A stretch of 64,000 nucleotides of DNA from Coprococcus comes ATCC 27758. GTDB lineage: Bacteria; Bacillota; Clostridia; Lachnospirales; Lachnospiraceae. Where the stretch lies: the NCBI RefSeq assembly GCF_025149785.1, contig NZ_CP102277.1, forward strand, positions 372,001 to 436,000. The letters are read 5' to 3'. A program made the translations under genes and the position numbers. How positions within the stretch are numbered: the stretch's first letter is position 1; the number at the start of each line of letters is the position of its first letter. The notes beneath the pieces were generated by a model that was not told the DNA's origin, did no database searches, and saw nothing but the letters and a program-made list of their open reading frames with translations. Positions 54,776 through 61,603 of this stretch are shown here, one piece after another.

Positions 54776-54838
54776 ATGCGTGAAACAAGAATATTAGAAT
54801 TCAAGGAAACAATTACGAATTTAGGAATTGATGAATGA
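54776..54838 (+). pseudogene. 5' remnant of an AlbA_2/Schlafen-type ATP-binding protein gene
   Basis: MRETRILEFKETITNLGIDE then a stop. 'E.RILEFKET.T' is the opening of the AlbA_2 (divergent AAA_4) family of putative regulators. GGAAAGGGAT precedes the ATG. Only 20 codons survive. Confidence 0.6.
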
Positions 54839-54890
54839 TAACACAACTTCAAGAAATAAAAAGACTGCTGATTTTTTTACAAAAGAAATC

Positions 54891-55105
54891 TTGACAGTAA
54901 CATTGAATGCTGTACAATAATATTAACAGAACCCACCACGCCTCTGATTTTTCATGCGCAACCCGGTGGAATTTTCTTATTTATGAGGTGTTTTATGTAT
55001 CAGTATCCAAAACAAATATTAATAATAGAGCAGACCTAACCAAGCATTTAGCTCAAATCGGTTAGGCTTTCGGCGGAGTGTTACGATAAGCACTTCGCCA
55101 TTTTT
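54891..55105 (+). ncRNA. Candidate small transcript with own promoter and terminator
   Basis: TTGACA (54891-54896), 16-bp spacer, TACAAT (54913-54918). The predicted RNA of about 180 nt has stems ccacc/ggtgg (54933-54969), cctaacc/ggttagg (55035-55066), and a terminator ggcggagtg/cacttcgcc (55072-55099) with ATTTTTATTTT. Two very short frames are inside: ATG at 54995 (14 codons) and GTG at 54988 (25 codons, ending NNRADLTKHLAQIG). It could be a small RNA, a type I toxin-like mRNA in decay, or a leader of the Gabija genes. Confidence 0.5.
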
Positions 55106-55426
55106 ATTTTGATAAGGAACATCCACCTTTTACATATGATTGCACAATTTGAACGAAAAAAGTCTCATGTGTGCTATGTCCCCATTCTGACATAGCAGTA
55201 TGAATTTTCTGCTCGAGCGGTATGTTTTTTCTATAATTATTGAGTTCACATAATTAAATATCAGCCGAAAGAGAACTGTTGTCTGATTGATGGCAGTTTT
55301 CTTTTTTCTGGAATTATTTAAGAAGTCATAAAGTTGCGAGTATAAACTCAGCGCTTCGTTTATTTGTGTTTGTGTGGTAGAATACAATTAAGAGTTTATA
55401 TAATTTAAGCAATCGGGGGATCAGGG
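55106..55426. other. Spacer and promoter region upstream of gajA
   Basis: AT-rich. It contains a stem-loop gctatgtc ... gacatagc near 55168-55197 and a -10-like TAGAAT at about 55377. GGGGATCAGGG lies just before the gajA start. An 85-codon frame on the minus strand (55130-55387) has no ribosome-binding site and no recognised similarity. Confidence 0.4.
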
Positions 55427-57181
55427 ATGAGAATAGAAAAAATACATATTAAAGGATTTCGAAATTTTGAAGATGAAGAAATTTTTTTTCAGCCTAAAAC
55501 ATTAATAATTGGTGCAAACGATGTGGGAAAAACGAATTTATTATATGCATTGCGCATTCTTTTTGATAAATCAATAAGTGAGCATGATTTAGATTTGAAA
55601 GATAGCGATTATAATGCATACTGTAATACTGATACGGTTGAGATTACCGCAACAATTTGTGATGTGACGGAAGAATGCTTGCTGAGTACATTTGGCGGAG
55701 CTGTTAAGGATGGCGTAGTATTAATTCGTTATTCAAATAGTAAAAATGGTCAGTATAGTATTTGGATGGGATATGATGAAAATGTTTTAACAGAATATTC
55801 TACCAGACAGTATATAAAACGATTAAACATGCAGTATGTAGATACAAATCGTGATTTGTTTAAATTTTTGAAACATGAACGTTTACAAATATTACATATA
55901 TCGAAAGAATTGCTAAAAGAAGAGCAAAAGCTTGCAGATGAGGAGAATACAAAAGAGATTCAAAACAAACTAAATGAGATTAATAACCAGATTAGTTCTT
56001 TGAATTATGTGGCATCTGCATTGGAAAATGTAAATATTGAACTTTCAGAGCTGTCTGTTGATAATGAAGATCAAAAAATAAGGTTTATAGCAGGAGAAAG
56101 TGATGCTGGAAAATTATTAGATAATTTAACGCTGTCTTTTTCTACAGGAGATAATTTATTATCTATAGGTGGAGACGGTAGGAATAATCAAATATTTTTG
56201 GCTACATGGATTGCAAAACAAAATATACAAAAGAATGTAGACCATGTAACTTTTTATGCAATAGAGGAACCAGAGGCACATTTACATCCACATCAGCAGC
56301 GTAAACTTTCGACATATATTCAGGAGAAGTTTGGAGAGCAAGTTTTTATAACTACTCATTCTCCACATATTGCATCGAAATTTAACCCAGCTAATATTGT
56401 GCGTCTGTATACAATAAAGAAAAAGACATATGCTGCATGCAGTGGTTGTAGTGATTTTATGAAAGTAGCTTTTCAGGACTTTGGATATAGGCTAAACGCT
56501 CTTTCTGCAGAATGCTTTTTTGTAAACGGGGTATTCTTAGTTGAAGGTGTATCTGAAGTTTTATTTTATACTGCATTAGCAAAAGAGATAGGCGTAGATC
56601 TGGATAGAACAAATATCTCCATATTGTCAGTAGAAGGTGTTGGATTTAAACCTTATATTGCAGTCTGTAATGCATTAAATATTTCTTGGGTGATGCGAAC
56701 GGATAATGATGTGTTTGCAAAACCAAATAAAAAACCAACAAAGAATTATTATGCAGGAATATCTCGTGTAATGGGGATTTTGACTCAATTTAAAGATGAA
56801 GATAACGAACTTATTAAATACTGGAATGAACATGATAACGAAAACGAGTGGGAATATAAAAAGAAACCACCAAAAGAAGCGATAGATCTTAATACATATA
56901 TTAGGGAAGAGATTACCCAATATGGTATATATCTTTCAATGTTTGACTTAGAAACAGATTTGGCTAAAAGTTCGATTAAAAATATTTTAAAAGAATATTA
57001 TGGAAAGAAGAGAGAAAATTCTCTGATAAAAGCTATGCAAACTCACAAAGCAAAAAATATGATGGATTTTTTGAGTAAAAAACGTTCTGAACTGGGAGTA
57101 CTGAGAGAAGATGATATTTCGAAACCATTGATTGCCCTTAGAAGTAGCGTAGAAGAAAGGATTCATCCAAAACATGATTAA
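55427..57181 (+). CDS. gajA: Gabija defence protein GajA (OLD-type ATPase-TOPRIM nuclease)
   Basis: A 584-residue protein. An ABC-type ATPase split by a coiled coil (about 160-200): Walker A GANDVGKTN (29-37), signature LSIGGDGRNNQ (245-255), Walker B AIEEPEAHLHPHQ (278-290) and H-loop THSPH. A TOPRIM nuclease follows, with E373 in LVEGVSE and D426/D428 in MRTDND. In Gabija, GajA is a sequence-specific DNA nickase held in check by nucleotides and released when phage replication drains them. The gajB start overlaps its end by 8 bases, the usual Gabija arrangement. Confidence 0.92.
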   Translation: MRIEKIHIKGFRNFEDEEIFFQPKTLIIGANDVGKTNLLYALRILFDKSISEHDLDLKDSDYNAYCNTDTVEITATICDVTEECLLSTFGGAVKDGVVLIRYSNSKNGQYSIWMGYDENVLTEYSTRQYIKRLNMQYVDTNRDLFKFLKHERLQILHISKELLKEEQKLADEENTKEIQNKLNEINNQISSLNYVASALENVNIELSELSVDNEDQKIRFIAGESDAGKLLDNLTLSFSTGDNLLSIGGDGRNNQIFLATWIAKQNIQKNVDHVTFYAIEEPEAHLHPHQQRKLSTYIQEKFGEQVFITTHSPHIASKFNPANIVRLYTIKKKTYAACSGCSDFMKVAFQDFGYRLNALSAECFFVNGVFLVEGVSEVLFYTALAKEIGVDLDRTNISILSVEGVGFKPYIAVCNALNISWVMRTDNDVFAKPNKKPTKNYYAGISRVMGILTQFKDEDNELIKYWNEHDNENEWEYKKKPPKEAIDLNTYIREEITQYGIYLSMFDLETDLAKSSIKNILKEYYGKKRENSLIKAMQTHKAKNMMDFLSKKRSELGVLREDDISKPLIALRSSVEERIHPKHD

Positions 57182-58769
57182 TGAACCAACAAATGAACAA
57201 AAAGCAATTCTAAATTATAACGGAAATACTGTAGTTACGGCAAATCCTGGCTCCGGTAAAACTTACACAGTGGTAGAAAAAATAGGAAAAGTACTGCATG
57301 ATCTTCCGAGTTATAAAGGAATTATTGCAATTTCCTTTACAAATAAAGCTAGCGATGAATTAAAGAAAAGATGTAAAAGAAAGGGGATAAATGCAAAATC
57401 ATCTTTCTTTGGAACAATCGATAAGTTTTACATTTCGGAAATTATTATTCCATTTGCGAGTCATTTGACACATGTAATGCCTGAGTATCAGGTGGTAGAA
57501 TCCACAGAGACAGAAAAACATTATTCGGAATTAGGAATGATTACCGAAAATGTTACAAAAGAACAGGGGGCATTGCTAAAAGAAGCATTATGTAAAGGGA
57601 AAATCTTTTTAAATATATCTGGTGAAATGGCATGGTATATAATGTGTAATGTACCAGGTGTAAGGAAATATATGCAGTCACGATATTCCCATGTGTTCAT
57701 TGATGAGTATCAAGACTGTGGTAAGATACAGCACGATATTTTTCTTGCATTATGTGAGATGGGAATTATAGGGGTTGCTGTTGGAGATGTAAATCAAGCA
57801 ATTTATGGGTTCACGAATAGATTTCCACGATATTTACTCGAATTAATAGGAAAAGATGATTTTGAACATTTTGAATTAAGCAAAAACCATAGATGTCATC
57901 CAAGCATATCAGAATATTCCTTATGTCTGTATGGTATTTCAAAAGAAATTATTGAGGATAAGAGAATTTTTAGAGTGTCTGTGGATGGAAATGAAGTAAA
58001 TATAGCAAAAAAGATAGATTTGGCAATTCCTAAGATAAAACGAAAATATAATGTTGCTAATAATAATCAAATAGCGATATTGTGTCGAAACAATGGTACG
58101 ATAAAAATATTAGACCAAGCAATAGAGACACCTCATAAAGTCTTTGCTGAAACACCGTTAGATAGAGATAATTCAGAGTGGGGAAGGTTATTCCGAAGTT
58201 TACTTGTGGCTAAATTTGATCAAGAAATCTTTCCTGTGGATTATGCAGAACAATTGTTTTCAGAGGAATATGATCCGGAAAAATATAGAGAAGTACTTAA
58301 GGCCTGTGATATTATTTTCAATAGTTCGACAGAAGAATTAGCGGATGTAATTATTGAGTTTGAAAAAGTTGCTGAGTTAGTGTATCCAGGTAAGAAAAAT
58401 AAAAAAGCAAAGGAACTATTGGATGCAATTATTGCAGATGATATATTGCTTGAGAATTATATACCGCCACAAGATAATGAGATTACTATTATGACATTAC
58501 ATAAATCAAAAGGACTTGAATTCAATGTGGTTTTTCATATGGATATGTATAAATATATTATTTCTGATGAACTAGGAGATGCAGAAGAAAAGAAACAATC
58601 GCTTAATTTGCATTATGTAGGTATAACTCGTGCTATAGATGTATGCTATATTATGAATGGAACAAGAAGATATAGAGCGAAATACGGTGATTTTTATGAT
58701 GCAAAGCCATCTTCATTTTTGTTTATGCCCGGTTTATCTGAACGAAGAAATGATGTTAGATGGGATTAG
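57174..58769 (+). CDS. gajB: Gabija defence protein GajB (UvrD-like helicase)
   Basis: A 531-residue superfamily 1 helicase. Motif I is ANPGSGKT (23-30), Ia ISFTNKASDELKKR, II FIDEYQD (175-181), III GDVNQAIYGF, V MTLHKSKGLEFNVV, and VI YVGITRA. It is shorter than UvrD (about 720 residues), as is typical for GajB. GajB binds GajA and is thought to act on DNA ends made by it. With gajA it makes a complete Gabija pair. Confidence 0.92.
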   Translation: MINEPTNEQKAILNYNGNTVVTANPGSGKTYTVVEKIGKVLHDLPSYKGIIAISFTNKASDELKKRCKRKGINAKSSFFGTIDKFYISEIIIPFASHLTHVMPEYQVVESTETEKHYSELGMITENVTKEQGALLKEALCKGKIFLNISGEMAWYIMCNVPGVRKYMQSRYSHVFIDEYQDCGKIQHDIFLALCEMGIIGVAVGDVNQAIYGFTNRFPRYLLELIGKDDFEHFELSKNHRCHPSISEYSLCLYGISKEIIEDKRIFRVSVDGNEVNIAKKIDLAIPKIKRKYNVANNNQIAILCRNNGTIKILDQAIETPHKVFAETPLDRDNSEWGRLFRSLLVAKFDQEIFPVDYAEQLFSEEYDPEKYREVLKACDIIFNSSTEELADVIIEFEKVAELVYPGKKNKKAKELLDAIIADDILLENYIPPQDNEITIMTLHKSKGLEFNVVFHMDMYKYIISDELGDAEEKKQSLNLHYVGITRAIDVCYIMNGTRRYRAKYGDFYDAKPSSFLFMPGLSERRNDVRWD

Positions 58770-58874
58770 CAAGTCAAAATAGACAATCTGTAAAATTGGC
58801 TACCAGAAAACGGCGGCCCCCAAATAAGCAGGTACTTATGGTATACCGTGTACAAACGAGAAAGGGAAAATATT

Positions 58875-60128
58875 ATGTACTATAAAGTATTCTTGGATAC
58901 AAATATATATGATGGAGCCAACTATTCATTTCATAATGCTATGTTTTCCTTGCTTCGAAAAATGACTGAGGATGGTGCTCTGCAGTTAAAAATCAACTCT
59001 GTGGTTGAAGGTGAAGTGAAAAAACATATTGGTCGAGATGTGAAGGTGGCTGCGAAAAAATTGCTTGAGGCTGTTAAAGATAGAAGCTTATCGTCATTTC
59101 GGAATATTCCATCTTTTCAGGATTACCTGATGATTCCAAATCCGAAGGATTGGGTGCAGAAGGCAGAAGAGGAATTTGAAGAATTTCTTATTTCCTGCAA
59201 CTGTGATAGGATTTCTATCAATGGAATAGATGTTGAAAAAATCATGGAAAACTATTTCAACCAGAAGTGGCCGTTTGAAGCGGCGAAGACTGATGAATTT
59301 AAGGATGCCTTCATAGTGGCTTCAATTATCAAAGACATCATCGGTACAGAGGATGTTCTGGGAATAACAGAGGATCAGACTTACTGTGTAATATCGAATG
59401 ATAAAGGATTCCGTGCAGCTCTGGAGCAGGGGACAGTTGGAATTGAAGATGTTAGGATATTTCCGGGGCTGAAAGAGTTCACAGATTACTTGGCTGAGAA
59501 AGATAACTACGCACAACATATCAAAGCATTTATTGAATCTGGAAATGCCGATGATGAGATACAGGAAGCAGTTAAAGAGGCAATTAATTCAGCAGATATT
59601 TCTGTTGAAAGTCTTTTCTGGGATATCGAAGAACTGGATATTCTGGATATCGATGAAATAGAGTATACACCGTACATTATTAGTGTGTATGATGAAGGTA
59701 TCGCTAAAGTTAGCTTTGCGGTGACTTGCAAAGTTACGGTCTACTACAAATATACGGATGAAAATGAGTCATATTATGACAAAGAGGATCAGTGTTATTT
59801 GTGGCAGAAAATCGTAGAATTGGAAGAGGAATATACTGTGGCATTTGATATGGTTCTTTCTCTTGATGTAAGTAACTGTAAACCTGAGATGGATGAAGAT
59901 GATGAAGAAATTCTGTTTGAGGACTACACAGAATCACCATCTTGTATCGAACTGGAGAAAGATCGTTGTATTTCCACAGAAGTGGTATCCGAAACAGATC
60001 CATTCTATGAAGATCTAGATGGTGAATACGATTATGCGACAGACGTTTGTCCGGATTGTGGTTCTCCGATTGGAATTGCAAATGATGGTGGAAATGGTTT
60101 TTGTATAAACTGTGCGCCAAATCACTAA
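58875..60128 (+). CDS. PIN-domain (DUF4935-like) protein with C-terminal zinc ribbon
   Basis: A 417-residue protein. The N-terminal PIN-like nuclease domain has acidic residues in YKVFLDTNIYDG (D8), EGEVKKH, and KDAFIVASI, and the late SNDKGF. The middle is an acidic beta-rich region of unknown fold. The end has CPDC and CINC, a zinc ribbon. DUF4935 proteins are predicted RNases. ATG 58875 is chosen for GAAAGGGA before it. It follows gajB by about 105 bases in the same direction and could be an accessory effector or an independent defence gene. Confidence 0.8.
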   Translation: MYYKVFLDTNIYDGANYSFHNAMFSLLRKMTEDGALQLKINSVVEGEVKKHIGRDVKVAAKKLLEAVKDRSLSSFRNIPSFQDYLMIPNPKDWVQKAEEEFEEFLISCNCDRISINGIDVEKIMENYFNQKWPFEAAKTDEFKDAFIVASIIKDIIGTEDVLGITEDQTYCVISNDKGFRAALEQGTVGIEDVRIFPGLKEFTDYLAEKDNYAQHIKAFIESGNADDEIQEAVKEAINSADISVESLFWDIEELDILDIDEIEYTPYIISVYDEGIAKVSFAVTCKVTVYYKYTDENESYYDKEDQCYLWQKIVELEEEYTVAFDMVLSLDVSNCKPEMDEDDEEILFEDYTESPSCIELEKDRCISTEVVSETDPFYEDLDGEYDYATDVCPDCGSPIGIANDGGNGFCINCAPNH

Positions 60129-60495
60129 GCAAAATAATCAGGGGAATACTTCTATCTATCAAAAATTGCATATGAATTATAAAAGTATGAACGCAATGGC
60201 AAATAGTTTTTCGATATCAAAAGAGGTTGCGGATAGTTTATCAGCTACAACGTCGCTTGCAGGTAGTTTTGCAGTTACGAAAGCAATTGCAGATAGTTTT
60301 GCGTCCACTAAAGTTTTAACTCAAAGTTTTGCAGCATCACAGATGTTAGTAGAGAGCGCTAAGACGGTTGAAATGCTACAGAAGTCCTTTGCAATTCCTA
60401 AATGGGAACCTATTAGCCAGGTAGTATCGCTGGAAGGTGAAGAACCAATGGAGGAGTTTGATGAGAAAAAGATTGAAGAAGATGAAGAGGAGTAA
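60112..60495 (+). CDS. Small protein with 11-residue serine-phenylalanine repeats
   Basis: About 127 residues from a GTG that overlaps the preceding gene; ATG 60172 is an alternative start. The centre repeats a pattern of the form 'A.SFA.TK.(I/L)', for example ANSFSISKEVADSLSATTSL, then AGSFAVTKAIADSFASTKVL. It is low in charge, then ends in a very acidic tail (EEPMEEFDEKKIEEDEEE). The repeat could form an amphipathic helix or beta solenoid. It overlaps the PIN gene, so the two are coupled; it may regulate or anchor that nuclease. No family recognised. Confidence 0.62.
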   Translation: MRQITKQNNQGNTSIYQKLHMNYKSMNAMANSFSISKEVADSLSATTSLAGSFAVTKAIADSFASTKVLTQSFAASQMLVESAKTVEMLQKSFAIPKWEPISQVVSLEGEEPMEEFDEKKIEEDEEE

Positions 60496-60560
60496 TGAAC
60501 CCCCTACCCTTTCTACCGTTAAAAGGTTCAAAAACCCGAGTAGTCTGCCCCCCCTTAACT

Positions 60561-60590
60561 GACTACCAAGTGACTACTATCGACTACTAG
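60561..60590. repeat. Three GACTAC repeats, 10-11 bp apart
   Basis: GACTAC begins at 60561, 60572 and 60582. An inverted copy (GTAGTC) is at 60540-60545. The spacing of one DNA turn suggests a protein-binding array, such as integrase arm sites, at the right end of the Gabija island. Confidence 0.5.
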
Positions 60591-60710
60591 GCTATAATTT
60601 GCCACATTTTGCGTGTTTTCCATTAGTCTGCACAGAAGTGTGCAGGTCAGGAAAACTCAAAAAAGTTCGCAAAACTGGACAATTTACGGCATTTCAGGAG
60701 GAAAAATACA

Positions 60711-60770
60711 ATGATAAAAATACTTTTCATTTGCCACGGCAATATACTAACCTTGATTAAAAATACTTGA
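60711..60770 (+). pseudogene. 5' end of a low-molecular-weight tyrosine phosphatase gene (site 2)
   Basis: AGGAGGAAAA and ATG, then MIKILFICHGNILTLIKNT and a stop. As at 54499, the phosphatase opening KILFICHGN is cut within the active-site loop. The two copies agree in protein sequence over nine of the first ten residues but differ at several silent positions, so they are not a recent duplicate. Confidence 0.7.
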
Positions 60771-60803
60771 GTTTACAGTGTTTTGGGGATGTTACAGTAG
60801 ATT

Positions 60804-60822
60804 TTTACCAACGATTTACCAA
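60804..60822. repeat. 11-bp-spaced direct repeats next to site 2
   Basis: TTTACCAA at 60804 and again at 60815, 11 bases apart. Two further ttacag copies lie at 60773 and 60792. The arrangement matches site 1 and the lysS end. Confidence 0.5.
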
Positions 60823-60897
60823 AGCTATTTGAGTAGTGGATAAACTACTCAGGATATGTAAAGAGAAGTATTATAATAGAGTCCTAGCAAAGAAAAA

Positions 60898-60918
60898 ATC
60901 CGCAATTTAGCGGATTTC
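60898..60918 (+). repeat. Small hairpin before the DpnII remnant
   Basis: atccgc pairs with gcggat around an AATTTA loop, directly before the start of the truncated nuclease frame. A -10-like TATAAT lies at about 60873. Confidence 0.45.
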
Positions 60919-60920
60919 AG

Positions 60921-61343
60921 ATGGAAGATTTAGTTGAGAAGTACATACAGGCAGCAGGATTTAAGAAGGATGTAAACTACTTTAAGGAAATGTATCTTAA
61001 GGATATCGAGCAAAAGTGGGATATAGATTTATCTGCACTTTCTAATCAAGGCAAAGCTGCTAAAAGATTTGATTTTGTAATTAAGACAGATAATCAGATT
61101 TATGGCATTGAAACAAACTTCTATGGTGGCGGAGGTTCAAAACTGAATGAAACTGCCAGAAGTTATAAAATGCTTTCGCAGGAAGCGGATACCATAGATG
61201 GATTTACTTTTGTGTGGTTTACCGACGGAATTGGTTGGAAAAGTGCCAAAGGTAATTTGAGAGAGACGTTTGATGTCATGGATGCTATTTATTGTATTGA
61301 TGATATGGAGAATGGGGTTATGGATGAAGTATTTGTTGATTAA
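60921..61343 (+). pseudogene. C-terminal half of a DpnII/MboI-type restriction endonuclease
   Basis: A 140-residue frame: LVEKYIQAAGFKKDVNYFKE ... AAKRFDFVIKTDNQIYGIET ... NFYGGGGSKLNETARSYKML. This is the C-terminal part of DpnII-type enzymes, which cut GATC. These are normally about 280-300 residues, so roughly the first half is missing, though the catalytic-looking FDFVIK...GIETNFYGG block remains. No DNA adenine methylase gene is visible in the window. No good ribosome-binding site precedes it, so it is probably a relic. Confidence 0.78.
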
Positions 61344-61347
61344 ATAA

Positions 61348-61521
61348 TTACCGAATTATTTTACAATATATATATTCGCAATCAACAGATAAAACTATGA
61401 AATTGCCGGTTGTTTTTTCTTTGAAGGCAAGTTCGTCAGTATCACTAGTACCAAGGTAGTCATAATTACATAAAAGATTTGAAACAATGGTTTTGAACAT
61501 TTTTCGAGGATAAATATTCAT
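61348..61521 (-). CDS. Possible small protein, 57 residues
   Basis: MNIYPRKMFKTIVSNLLCNY then DYLGTSDTDELAFKEKTTGN and FIVLSVDCEYIYCKIIR. The ATG has AAAGGATG about 9 bases upstream, which supports translation. It lies convergent with the DpnII remnant and divergent from the large NTPase gene. It was not recognised as any family. Confidence 0.5.
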   Translation of the reverse strand: MNIYPRKMFKTIVSNLLCNYDYLGTSDTDELAFKEKTTGNFIVLSVDCEYIYCKIIR

Positions 61522-61603
61522 ATGCAAGCATCCTTTCTATATGATAAGATATGAAATAATTTATGCAGATGAAAGAAGAATTATTCAAAAAAGGAGACCA
61601 ATT

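Noticed and set aside
55130-55387. 85-codon minus-strand frame upstream of gajA
   Set aside because: No ribosome-binding site and no similarity I could recognise; it covers a stem-loop and the probable gajA promoter.
60561-60590. GACTAC repeats as a CRISPR array
   Set aside because: The repeat unit is only 6 bases with 4-5-base gaps; there are no spacers of CRISPR size and no cas genes in the window.
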